Notes under the pieces: model-generated
Told to the model about the DNA's origin: nothing
What the model saw: only the letters and a program-made list of their open reading frames with translations
Database searches by the model: none
Translations under genes and position numbers: made by a program
Source of the DNA: Nitrospiraceae bacterium
GTDB lineage: Bacteria > Nitrospirota > Nitrospiria > Nitrospirales > UBA8639
DNA: 64,000 nt
Reading direction: 5' to 3'
NCBI GenBank assembly: GCA_020632595.1
Contig: JACKFF010000004.1
Coordinates: 273,751-337,750 of the forward strand
In this document: piece by piece, positions 17,171 to 24,862 of the stretch
Numbering within the stretch: position 1 is the stretch's first letter
Layout of the letters: the number at the start of each line of letters is the position of its first letter

Positions 17171-18325
17171 ATGAAAAAAAGTCACTCGACTCCTGGCGCA
17201 TCTATCCACAAACCATCGTTCGTCCCTCCAGTGATCGATTCGGCTTCCACCTCAACCGCGGCCATCATCGGTTCATTTTCCAAGGGGTCGATGACGTCTC
17301 CACAACAGATCCGGACATGGGTAGCATTTGAGAAAGAATACGGAAAACTGGAAACAGAGGCCCTTTCCTCCCATTGCATCAAACAATTTTTTGACAATGA
17401 AGGAAAAGCCATTTTGGTGGTACGGATCGGAACGGGACAGATCAAAGGCGTGGCTCCATTTCTCCAAGGCCTTTCTCTTCTCGACCGCATAGGGGGTTTC
17501 AATATTTTGTTCATTCCTCAAACCGAACAGCTCCCGGATCCCCATGCGAATAAAGTCATGCAAGCAGCCATTGCTCTTGTTGCCAAACACCGTGCGATGT
17601 ATGTCCTGGATGTCCCTCAATGCGATGCCTCACGACAAACGGTCAGGACTCTGACAACTTGGTTTAATGAGCAATCAGGCATTCACCATCCGAATGTGGC
17701 CATGTACGTTCCGCGTGTCCAAGTCCCTCCGTCCCTTAAGAAGGCACCTTTGCACATCCCTGCCAGCGGAGCCATGGCTGGGGTATGGGCCAGGACCGAT
17801 CAACAACAAGGAGTATGGAAAGCCCCGGCAGGAACGGCAGCCATCCTTCATGGCGTTCTGGGTATCGAGCAGACGCTGACGCAACCTGAAATGGGACAAC
17901 TCACTCAATTAGGTATGAATCCAATCCGGCCAACCTCTCCGTCACAGGTTGTCGCGTGGGGTGCACGAACCCTGTCATCCAACAGAGAATGGCAGTATCT
18001 TTCCGTCCGGCGTCTGGCATTGTTTCTGGAATCAAGCATACAACAGGGATTAGGGTGGGTGATAGATGAACCGAATGAAGAGCCCCTGTGGGCTCATATT
18101 CGCCAGGCGATTGATGTGTTTCTCCAATCACTATTCCGGAAGGGAGCCTTTCAAGGGCAAAAAGCCCAGGAGGCCTATTTTGTCAAATGCGGACCGGATA
18201 CCATTTCATCCGCTGACCAGAATGCCGGGAACGTCAACATCATGATAGGGTTCGCTCCGCTCAAACCCGGTGAATTCATTATTCTTACCATCCAACAGAA
18301 AGCCAAATCTGTCCACCAGGCGTGA
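17171..18325 (+). CDS. Orphan contractile-tail sheath-like protein
   Basis: The 384 residues read as a short phage/pyocin-type tail sheath protein. Near the N-terminus STSTAAIIGSFSKGSMTSP followed by WVAFEKEYG matches the opening of sheath proteins. The C-terminal part from about residue 205 carries the conserved sheath core: AGVWARTDQQQGVWKAPAG, GMNPIRPT, then VAWGARTLSS, WQYLSVRRLALFLESSI and FVKCGPDT. In known systems this domain polymerises around the inner tube. No tube, baseplate, spike, ATPase or lysis gene is near, and the middle domain is short. It may be a domesticated relic or be used with parts encoded elsewhere. A stem with a T-run follows it. Confidence 0.85.
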   Translation: MKKSHSTPGASIHKPSFVPPVIDSASTSTAAIIGSFSKGSMTSPQQIRTWVAFEKEYGKLETEALSSHCIKQFFDNEGKAILVVRIGTGQIKGVAPFLQGLSLLDRIGGFNILFIPQTEQLPDPHANKVMQAAIALVAKHRAMYVLDVPQCDASRQTVRTLTTWFNEQSGIHHPNVAMYVPRVQVPPSLKKAPLHIPASGAMAGVWARTDQQQGVWKAPAGTAAILHGVLGIEQTLTQPEMGQLTQLGMNPIRPTSPSQVVAWGARTLSSNREWQYLSVRRLALFLESSIQQGLGWVIDEPNEEPLWAHIRQAIDVFLQSLFRKGAFQGQKAQEAYFVKCGPDTISSADQNAGNVNIMIGFAPLKPGEFIILTIQQKAKSVHQA

Positions 18326-18349
18326 TCCCCATTTTTCATTGTAATTGCG

Positions 18350-18370
18350 AAAACCCCTGGTTTTTTTTTT
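18350..18370 (+). terminator. Rho-independent terminator after the sheath-like gene
   Basis: AAAACC and GGTTTT form a 6 bp stem around a CCT loop and run directly into ten consecutive T residues, 25 bp behind the sheath gene stop. The stem is weak but the T-tract is strong. Confidence 0.55.
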
Positions 18371-18567
18371 AAACTCCGGTGAATAGGAAATGCATGTCCA
18401 TCCCCACACAGGATTTATACGGCAATCTCAAACGAATCGCATGGCAGCTCAAGTCAGGTGCAACTCTCTTCAGGGGATCTCTTTGGATTGTAACGGTCAG
18501 ATGAGAAAAACCTTGGCAGGGATTAATGAAATATTCAGGAGAAAAACAAAGACATGGCCATTCACAA

Positions 18568-19506
18568 TTATTTGTTGAGCAACGCCTGACGGATCTTTTG
18601 CATGTCCAACGGAAAGCCTACGGAATATTCCCGAAACATCCCGGATACGGGATGTTGGAATCCTAGTGCGCGTGCATGGAGCATCACCCGTGGTATGTCG
18701 ATCTCCGTAATCCGGCATACGTTCTGACCGCCATACGTCTCATCCCCCAAAATCGGGCACCCTAAGGACGCCAGATGAACCCGAAGCTGATGTGTCCGCC
18801 CTGTGCGTGGAAACAACACGACCTGTGAGGCCATGTCACCAAAATTTTGATCCACCCGATACTCGGTGACCGCTCGTTGTGACTGTGCGGTGTTGGATGA
18901 AACCTTTTTCGACTCTCTGCGATCCCGACCGATGGGCAACTCAATCACTCCCTGTTCATGGCGAGGTATGCTCCAGACAAACGCCTCATAGATCCGTATG
19001 ATCGAGTGTTTTTCAAACTGTGTCGCCAGAGTACGATGGGCATGATCGGTTTTAGCGACCACCATCACTCCGGAGGTGTCCTTATCCAGTCGGTGAACCA
19101 ACCGTGGTAGCGCCCTTTTCCCATTGAATATTTCTGCACCGGCATGGTTGGGAATATGGGCCAACAGCGCATTGAGCACGGTGCCCTCCCAGTTCCCTGC
19201 CGCGGGATGCACCACCACACCCGCAGGCTTGTTCAACACGAGGAGGGCTTCATCCTCGTGGAGAATTTCCAATGGCAAAGTCTTCCCGTCAACCAGGAGC
19301 GGCCCCGGCTGGGGAACATCCATCGTTATATGATCGCCTGGCTTAATGGTATGACTCGGCTTGACCATCCTGTCATTGACACGGATCCGTCCCAACTCAA
19401 TCAAGCGTTGTAACCGTGAACGGGATATGTCCCGCTCACGATTGACCAAAAATTGATCAAGGCGTTTGCGGGTTTCACCCTCCGTCACGATAAATTCAGT
19501 AATCAT
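18568..19506 (-). CDS. rluD: RluA/RluD-family 23S rRNA pseudouridine synthase
   Basis: This enzyme isomerises uridines to pseudouridine in large-subunit rRNA. From ATG 19506 it has 312 residues: an N-terminal S4 RNA-binding domain (RKRLDQFLVNRERDISRSRLQRLI) and the catalytic domain with the Asp-containing signature HRLDKDTSGVMVVAKT and the downstream RTHQLRVHL motif. The frame extends to 19554, but homology starts at MITEFIVTEGE, so 19506 is preferred although no clear ribosome binding site is present. Assignment to RluD rather than another RluA-type enzyme is by overall pattern. Confidence 0.9.
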   Translation of the reverse strand: MITEFIVTEGETRKRLDQFLVNRERDISRSRLQRLIELGRIRVNDRMVKPSHTIKPGDHITMDVPQPGPLLVDGKTLPLEILHEDEALLVLNKPAGVVVHPAAGNWEGTVLNALLAHIPNHAGAEIFNGKRALPRLVHRLDKDTSGVMVVAKTDHAHRTLATQFEKHSIIRIYEAFVWSIPRHEQGVIELPIGRDRRESKKVSSNTAQSQRAVTEYRVDQNFGDMASQVVLFPRTGRTHQLRVHLASLGCPILGDETYGGQNVCRITEIDIPRVMLHARALGFQHPVSGMFREYSVGFPLDMQKIRQALLNK

Positions 19507-19571
19507 GTTTGTGTCTTCAATGTCTGACCCGGTGGTTATTGGCTGATAGCCCACGGACTCGACCTCACCTA

Positions 19572-19594
19572 TCCTCTCCTTACAAAGGAGAGGA
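19572..19594. repeat. Short perfect inverted repeat (hairpin, possible dispersed element)
   Basis: TCCTCTCCTT-ACA-AAGGAGAGGA is a perfect 10 bp stem with a 3-base loop between the VTT and RluD genes. It has no T-run on either side, so it is more like a small dispersed palindrome than a terminator. Confidence 0.5.
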
Positions 19595-19698
19595 ATTTGA
19601 ATCTTGGGAAATCATTCGTTACCAGTGAGCAAGCCCATGACAAGCCTTTGTGTAACCGCTTCCCCTCTTTCCCCACATTCACACATGTCGATGCCCGC

Positions 19699-20289
19699 TT
19701 ACCTATTCAGAAGATGCTGGAAAATCAGTTCAAAAAAATAACAATACAGAAAAATAGGAAGGGGCAATCCTAAAGCCGTTCCAACCAGATAATCGCGAAA
19801 GCGAATGTCCGCAAGGGCCAGAGCATAATTTAGAGCAGGCAAGGTCTGAAACAGCAGGCGCAAGAATGCCACCGACAGGATTGGACGGTCATCCAGATGG
19901 GCGAAAATCGTGTCGGCCCACCGATGATTGAAGCTGCGAAGCGCCGTTCCACCCACCGCACGAATCAGGAGAAAACTGATCGTCGAAGAACACATCGCGG
20001 CCATCAGGGTCGCAACCCCACCCCATTCTTTACCCAACGCAAAGACGGCCCCGACTAAAAAGATCCATCCAGGCACATACAAGAGATTGCCGAAGCTAAA
20101 GGCCAGACAAAACAGGACAAGACCCCAAACCGGATACGCAAAAAATAATGACTGAATAACATCCGGCGACAGGTGGGATCGCAGACCGGTCAGTGCAACC
20201 GTCACATACAGCAGGAGAAAGAACGCAATGATGAAAAGAAGCTTTTTCTTAGGATCGGTGATAAGAGAAAACGTCATTTTCACACGCAT
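19699..20289 (-). CDS. TVP38/TMEM64-type VTT-domain membrane protein
   Basis: The 196-residue protein has about six hydrophobic segments and the VTT/SNARE-associated domain pattern: LAFSFGNLLYVPGWIFLVGAVFALGKEWGG, then LIRAVGG and RLLFQTLPALNYALALADIRFRDYL. VTT proteins of this type are linked to lipid or undecaprenyl-phosphate handling, without a proven role here. The ATG at 20289 follows the stop of the preceding small gene by 1 bp; the frame itself opens at TTG 20316. It is the last gene of a tight three-gene minus-strand unit. Confidence 0.85.
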   Translation of the reverse strand: MRVKMTFSLITDPKKKLLFIIAFFLLLYVTVALTGLRSHLSPDVIQSLFFAYPVWGLVLFCLAFSFGNLLYVPGWIFLVGAVFALGKEWGGVATLMAAMCSSTISFLLIRAVGGTALRSFNHRWADTIFAHLDDRPILSVAFLRLLFQTLPALNYALALADIRFRDYLVGTALGLPLPIFLYCYFFELIFQHLLNR

Positions 20290-20290
20290 C

Positions 20291-20563
20291 TTACGGATGC
20301 ATGCTGAAAAACTCAAAAACCCCGGACACCCCCAAGCGGGTTAAATGAGAGGGGAAAAAGATCAATTCCAACAGCGGAGATTCATGAGAATCCGTTGACA
20401 TGGCAACTCGAGAACCTTTGCGGTCGCCCTCAATAAACTCTGACTTCGTCAACCATGACAGAGTCAACCCCCAAATTTCCATCTCCTGATGCACCCAACA
20501 CGAATCCAACGGCATTGATGTTCTTTCATACCGAACATGGGCAGACAGAACTTTACACATCAT
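20291..20563 (-). CDS. Small protein of unknown function between MOSC and VTT genes
   Basis: A 90-residue frame fits exactly between its neighbours: its ATG follows the MOSC stop without a gap and its stop lies 1 bp before the VTT start. This spacing suggests translational coupling and supports it being real. The product is soluble-looking and Trp-rich in the middle (CWVHQEMEIWGLTLSWL). I do not recognise a family and cannot see catalytic motifs. Confidence 0.55.
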   Translation of the reverse strand: MMCKVLSAHVRYERTSMPLDSCWVHQEMEIWGLTLSWLTKSEFIEGDRKGSRVAMSTDSHESPLLELIFFPSHLTRLGVSGVFEFFSMHP

Positions 20564-21433
20564 TCATTTCTCCAATCGTACACCATCCCCGATTCGCATT
20601 GCGCCGCCCTGTATGACTGAAGCATAAACCCCAACATTGCCAAGATTGTGTTGGACCGCCGTGCGTAAAATCCCGGTATCCTTTGGAAGTTCCCCTTGGG
20701 CTAACGTCGTCATGACACACCGACCGCATGAGCCGGTAATCTTCAACCGCACGTTCTCCCCAATGCCTAGCGTCTGACCAATCCAACCCTGTTCGATAAA
20801 GCCTTGCTCATCGGATCCAGTGTCCACAACAACGTTCGGACGAAACCGCGGCACCTCAAAACGCCCTTCCGGATATGACTCACGAAGCCGATTAAGCGTG
20901 CCCGTGGTCAGTAGGTGCACCATCGCGGCATCGAAAAACGTCCCGGTTGGAAGGGAGAAATCCGTAACGGTGTCCCGTTTCTCGCGACCATCCATGTCGG
21001 GCCAGTATTCCTCAGACTGCGCAATCCAGGTTTCAGGCATAGCTGATTGAACGCCGGTCACCCTCCCACCCTCAATGAGCGCCAATGTAACCTCGCGGTT
21101 CAAAGCTTTGGAAAGAACCTGGGACAGGTCCTGTTGATCACTGGTCACCCGTGTACCGTCAGGCAGCGTGATGCGCAGGCGAGATCCAGACTCTTTATCT
21201 CCAGACGACTCCAGGTACGTGGCCTGAAAGGCAAACATATTGGGCCATTTTTTTGGATTTTTGGCCGTGGCCACTTTGCCATCGGCACGATCCAGGATAG
21301 CATAGGCACGATCCCCGACAAGTCCGTGACCAGTAACCTGAACAAGGGACAAGGCCTCCCCTCTCATCGACTTGACTGGATAGCGCCACAAGGACTGAAT
21401 GACTCCCCTTTCGGATTCTAAAACTCTTGTCAC
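20564..21433 (-). CDS. MOSC-domain protein (YcbX-like, molybdenum cofactor sulfurase C-terminal family)
   Basis: The 289-residue protein starts with GTG behind GGAGAG and has an N-terminal beta-barrel domain (IQSLWRYPVKSMRGEAL, DRAYAILD) followed by a MOSC domain (about 150-289). The MOSC signature with its conserved cysteine is RLKITGSCGRCVMTT. Such proteins handle sulfur or molybdenum-bound substrates and in bacteria help reduce N-hydroxylated compounds. The C-terminal ferredoxin domain of E. coli YcbX is absent. Substrate is unknown. Confidence 0.88.
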   Translation of the reverse strand: MTRVLESERGVIQSLWRYPVKSMRGEALSLVQVTGHGLVGDRAYAILDRADGKVATAKNPKKWPNMFAFQATYLESSGDKESGSRLRITLPDGTRVTSDQQDLSQVLSKALNREVTLALIEGGRVTGVQSAMPETWIAQSEEYWPDMDGREKRDTVTDFSLPTGTFFDAAMVHLLTTGTLNRLRESYPEGRFEVPRFRPNVVVDTGSDEQGFIEQGWIGQTLGIGENVRLKITGSCGRCVMTTLAQGELPKDTGILRTAVQHNLGNVGVYASVIQGGAMRIGDGVRLEK

Positions 21434-21608
21434 TTCCCACTCTCCTTTTTTGAATAGTGATCTCCCGGGACGGTCACGCAGCCATTCTCAGGAATGGCTG
21501 ACTCTAAAGCAATCCCCCGCCGGTTTGCTCTCAGAATGAATCAGGGTGCTTGGGAGGATGAGGCCCATCCCCCCAAGACTAGCACAGAAATAATTATCCC
21601 AGGTAGGA

Positions 21609-22067
21609 TCATGGAATCTCGACAATGTCGGATTTCATGGAACCGAGCAGCCCGAGTAATTCATCCTGCTCCCTTTTTGGAACCTTGAATGTATCGAGTG
21701 CCCTGACCAGGTCCTCAACCATAGCCGTAAAGTCGGCATTGGTAATGCGCATTCCCGCATGCGTCGTCTTCATGTCCCTGCCGGTATAGGTGCAGGGCCC
21801 ACCAGTCGCTCCACAGACTTGATCCACCAGATGTCCCTTCAGTTTCGGAATATCGGTAGTGGCAAAGCGACCATTAATACGGGGATCGTTAGCAACATTG
21901 CCCACAAATTCATCGATGACCGCCGTGATAGCCGGCTTTCCCCCTAACCGGTCGTACAATGATGTCGTCCTCTTTCCCGCCGGGGGTTCAACTGTTGAAC
22001 AGGCCGCCCCACTCATGGACAACCCTATGGCAAGCCCGAGACACACATTCCTCACCCATCCACGCAT
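21609..22067 (-). CDS. Exported truncated (group I-like) hemoglobin
   Basis: The start at ATG 22067 is set by AAAGGAG 8 bases upstream. The 152-residue product has an N-terminal signal sequence ending in SMSGAACS; Cys23 could be lipidated although the lipobox is not classical. The rest is a truncated hemoglobin: SLYDRLGGKPAITAVIDEFV, NGRFATTD, the GGPCTYTGRDMKTTHAGMRI segment with the proximal haem-binding His (His103) and a C-terminal helix. These proteins bind O2 or NO. Export to the periplasm or outer envelope is less usual for the family and would place it where nitrogen oxides arrive. Confidence 0.88.
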   Translation of the reverse strand: MRGWVRNVCLGLAIGLSMSGAACSTVEPPAGKRTTSLYDRLGGKPAITAVIDEFVGNVANDPRINGRFATTDIPKLKGHLVDQVCGATGGPCTYTGRDMKTTHAGMRITNADFTAMVEDLVRALDTFKVPKREQDELLGLLGSMKSDIVEIP

Positions 22068-22154
22068 ACGATTTTCTCCTTTCATTGATAACCGGGAGTC
22101 GGCGTCCAGGCTATCCTGCAACCCGTCTCACTCCCGGGAATAAAGTCTTTCGTT

Positions 22155-22397
22155 TTAAATGCTGGCTTTCACATCGTCCATGGATGCACCAAAATTCACG
22201 TGAAATACCTGTCCCTCTAACACCAGGGCAGGAACAGACTTCACCCCTGCCGTTTCAGCCTCAACCACCCGATCGGGTGTCTGTGCAAAATGGACGATTT
22301 CCAGGTCATATTGCTGACGATCGATGGCTTGAGTCACCATGGTTTCCGCAGAAACACAGACCGGGCACCCTGCATGATAAAACACGGCTTTCTTCAT
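22155..22397 (-). CDS. Thioredoxin/glutaredoxin-like small redox protein
   Basis: This 80-residue protein has the CxxC active site near its N-terminus (FYHAGCPVCVSAE, Cys11 and Cys14) and the cis-Pro motif region (GVKSVPALVLEGQVFHVNFG), so it is a minimal thioredoxin fold. AAGGAG lies 8 bases before the ATG. It is divergent from the MarR gene and its promoter overlaps the left MarR operator copy, which suggests regulation by that protein. Confidence 0.88.
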   Translation of the reverse strand: MKKAVFYHAGCPVCVSAETMVTQAIDRQQYDLEIVHFAQTPDRVVEAETAGVKSVPALVLEGQVFHVNFGASMDDVKASI

Positions 22398-22424
22398 ACA
22401 CTGTCTCCTTTTGAAAGATTGAAA

Positions 22425-22506
22425 TTAGTATTGAGTCGAAACTAAATGGAATCTACCAGCGATATTCGCGTTTGTCAAATCTGTATCGAGACGATACAAT
22501 TAACCT
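22425..22506 (+). promoter_or_regulatory. Promoter of the MarR gene with two copies of a palindromic operator
   Basis: TTGTCA (22472-22477) and TACAAT (22495-22500) are separated by 17 bp, a near-consensus sigma-70 promoter whose predicted start of transcription falls on or next to the ATG at 22507. The perfect palindrome TGTATCG-AGA-CGATACA (22482-22498) lies over the spacer and -10 box. A related copy GTATTGAGTCGAAAC (22428-22442, 12 of 15 matches) lies 55 bp upstream, on the side of the divergent thioredoxin-like gene. A smaller palindrome GCGATATTCGC sits between them. Confidence 0.75.
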
Positions 22507-23073
22507 ATGAGCGCCCAAGAAGCCAATGATGTTTTAGAGCGATTGTGCAACCTGCAACGGATGGAGGCACGGGCGTTTGGCCTGCGTTACGGTTTACAAC
22601 CCGTGCAGATGGAAGCGCTGACGTATTTGACGCAATGCAATCGCTATTCAAATACGCCGCAAGCCGTGGCGGAGTACCTGGGACTCACGAAGGGAACCGT
22701 CTCACAATCGCTCAAGGTTTTAGAGCAGAAGGGATTCCTGCGGAAGGAGGCGGATCATGAGGACAAACGGATCGTACGCCTTGCGCCGACCACCAAAGGG
22801 AGCAATCTCGTAAAAAAAGCCCTTCTCACGAGAAGCCTGGAACCGGCACTGGCGAGGACGGATTCAATAAAAATCGCTGAACTGACTTCTGCGTTGCGCT
22901 CAATCCTGCGAGGCATGCAGCAGATCAATGGACGAAAGGCCTTTGGTGCCTGCCACACCTGTCGTTTCAATGAAGATCATGAGAAGAACGGGTATGTCTG
23001 CGGTTTGACACGAGAACCGTTAAGTGTGCAAGACATTCAATTGATCTGCCGCGAGCACCAATATCCGCATTAG
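22507..23073 (+). CDS. MarR-family regulator with C-terminal four-cysteine cluster
   Basis: The first 140 residues of this 188-residue protein form a MarR winged helix (VAEYLGLTKGTVSQSLKVLEQKGFLRKEADHEDKRIVRLAPT). An added C-terminal segment carries Cys149, Cys152, Cys165 and Cys181, beginning with a CHTC motif. This pattern could hold an Fe-S cluster or zinc or act as a thiol switch; ordinary MarR proteins lack it. It is divergent from a thioredoxin-like gene, and both sides carry copies of one operator, so autoregulation and redox-controlled repression are likely. No Shine-Dalgarno is present before the ATG, in keeping with a leaderless mRNA. Confidence 0.88.
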   Translation: MSAQEANDVLERLCNLQRMEARAFGLRYGLQPVQMEALTYLTQCNRYSNTPQAVAEYLGLTKGTVSQSLKVLEQKGFLRKEADHEDKRIVRLAPTTKGSNLVKKALLTRSLEPALARTDSIKIAELTSALRSILRGMQQINGRKAFGACHTCRFNEDHEKNGYVCGLTREPLSVQDIQLICREHQYPH

Positions 23074-23192
23074 CGCATCTTGCACCACATCATCCGGGAC
23101 TTCCCCCACACAGACGGGCGGTCGAAATCATCTCCTCTCCCCTCTTCCGCGAAGGGCCTCACACACGTCCTGTGGCGTCCGCGAATTTCCGG

Positions 23193-23936
23193 CTATTCGG
23201 AAATCGTCTTGTACAGTTTGACTGGGGCCCGTTTTTTCCGCATGCGAATATTGAGCATTTCCACCGTGACGGAAAACGCCATCGCAAAATAAATATAGCC
23301 CTTCGGGACATGCACATCGAACCCCTCCACCATCAGGGTCACACCCACGAGAATGAGAAATGAGAGGGCAAGAACTTTGATGGTCGGATGTTCATCGACA
23401 AAATCTCCAATCGCTTTTGCGGCCATCAGCATCACGAGCACGGCCAGGATGATGGCGATCGCCATAAGAGAAACCTGATCAACCAGACCGACCGCCGTAA
23501 TGACTGAATCCAGTGAAAACACAATATCCAAAACCGCAATCTGAACGAGAACCATTCCCAAACTGGCAGCCACAATCGCGTGACCGCTCTCTTCTTCTAT
23601 ACCCTCCAGGCTGTTATGAATTTCATGCGTGGCTTTCGCCATGAGAAACAATCCACCGCCGACCAGAATAATATCGCGCCCTGAAATCGCATGGGTGAAC
23701 ACCGTCACCAAGGGTTCGGTTAACCCCATGACCCACGAAATCGAAAACAGCAATCCCAGGCGTGCCACCATGGCGAGGCCAAGCCCTGCTCTTCTGGCCA
23801 ACGCTCGCTGACTCTCGGGAAGGCGTCCGACAAGGATGGAGATGAAGATAATGTTATCGATCCCCAGGACAATTTCTAATGCGGTTAACGTGCCTAATGC
23901 AATCCATGCTTCAGGACTTGTCAGCCATTCAAACAT
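23193..23936 (-). CDS. TerC-family integral membrane protein
   Basis: The 247-residue protein has about seven hydrophobic helices and the TerC signature GTLTALEIVLGIDNIIFISIL with acidic residues in the membrane, repeated as IAVLDIVFSLDSVITAVGLV. TerC proteins are proposed metal (notably Mn) exporters or act at the Sec translocon. Start at ATG 23936 behind GAGGAG. It stands alone and is convergent with the MarR gene. Confidence 0.92.
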   Translation of the reverse strand: MFEWLTSPEAWIALGTLTALEIVLGIDNIIFISILVGRLPESQRALARRAGLGLAMVARLGLLFSISWVMGLTEPLVTVFTHAISGRDIILVGGGLFLMAKATHEIHNSLEGIEEESGHAIVAASLGMVLVQIAVLDIVFSLDSVITAVGLVDQVSLMAIAIILAVLVMLMAAKAIGDFVDEHPTIKVLALSFLILVGVTLMVEGFDVHVPKGYIYFAMAFSVTVEMLNIRMRKKRAPVKLYKTISE

Positions 23937-24309
23937 CAGATTCTCCTCTTCTTTCTTTGATCATCAAATGCGTTGAGCCATACCGGCAGCAACATTCCTC
24001 CGTAGCGATGTGCCACCGTTCAGGATGCGCCGGCATGAACATGTGCGCCTTGTTCTAGGGTGGATCTTGATCGTTTCTTGGTTCGTGAATAGGAAACAGT
24101 GCTGACCTGTCTTCCCGCGATGAGCTGTCCTCAGAATGCTATTCCCGAAAACTGTCTATAGATGACATAAGAGACCGCCCTATTCAACATAAGTGACTTA
24201 CAAAAAATCACAAAAAATCAAATACTTACAGATTAATGTAATCATGAGTGTGTCGGTCGCAACCACCTCATCTTGACACCTCCCATGCCACAATGTAACC
24301 ATTGGTTAC
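23937..24309. other. Divergent intergenic region between terC and lexA
   Basis: About 370 bp holding the promoters of two divergent genes. The right half is AT-rich and contains tandem CAAAAAATCA (24201-24220), an inverted repeat TTACA-GATTAA-TGTAA (24226-24241) and the lexA promoter described separately. No coding sequence is apparent. Confidence 0.6.
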
Positions 24310-24310
24310 A
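24273..24310 (+). promoter_or_regulatory. lexA promoter with palindromic operator overlapping the start codon
   Basis: A perfect TTGACA (24273-24278) lies 17 bp before TAACCA (24296-24301), a poor but well-placed -10 box. The palindrome TGTAACCA-T-TGGTTACA (24294-24310) covers the -10 region and ends on the A of the lexA ATG. Predicted transcription starts at or next to that A, and no Shine-Dalgarno is present. The palindrome is the best candidate for the LexA (SOS) box of this organism. Confidence 0.7.
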
Positions 24311-24852
24311 TGACACCTGAAGCCTTCAAACAGATCCGGCAACGCCTCGGCTTAACCCAAACCCAACTAGCTGAACGCCTTCGCACCACTCGTATGACCA
24401 TTACCCGCTACGAATGCGGAATGCGTCGGATTCCTGGAGTGGTCGAAGCCATCCTCTCCCAACTGGATTCCCCGACACAGATTCCCATGGCCGGCATCGT
24501 CGCGGCCGGCAACCCGATTGAACCCATTCCCCAAACTGAGCTGGTAGAGGTTCCACCCTCCATGCTGCGAACGGGAGACAATTTCGCATTACGAGTGAAA
24601 GGTGAATCGATGCGGGATGAAGGCATCCTGCCGGGTGACCTGGTGATTGTACACAAGCAACGAATGGCGCGAAATGGACAAACTGTGGTCGCGCTGGTGA
24701 ATCAGGAGGCGACGATTAAGAAATATTACAACAAAGAAGAGCAAATAGAACTGCATCCGGCGAATGCAACCATGGCTCCGATTCTGGTGACTCCGCAGGA
24801 TGAATTTGTGATTGAAGGAGTGGTGATCGGGGTCATTCGGCATTGTGGCTAG
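24310..24852 (+). CDS. lexA: LexA-like SOS repressor with XRE-type DNA-binding domain
   Basis: The 180-residue protein joins an N-terminal XRE/Cro-type helix-turn-helix (LTQTQLAERLRTTRMTITRYE, about 15-35) to a C-terminal S24 autoprotease. The likely cleavage site is Ala66-Gly67, the nucleophile Ser100 (VKGESM) and the general base Lys137 (ATIKKYY). RecA-stimulated self-cleavage would relieve repression after DNA damage. The DNA-binding part is not the winged helix of classical E. coli LexA, so the operator differs. It sits 10 bp before imuB and upstream of dnaE2, which it presumably controls along with itself. Confidence 0.88.
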   Translation: MTPEAFKQIRQRLGLTQTQLAERLRTTRMTITRYECGMRRIPGVVEAILSQLDSPTQIPMAGIVAAGNPIEPIPQTELVEVPPSMLRTGDNFALRVKGESMRDEGILPGDLVIVHKQRMARNGQTVVALVNQEATIKKYYNKEEQIELHPANATMAPILVTPQDEFVIEGVVIGVIRHCG

Positions 24853-24862
24853 ATGAAAAACG

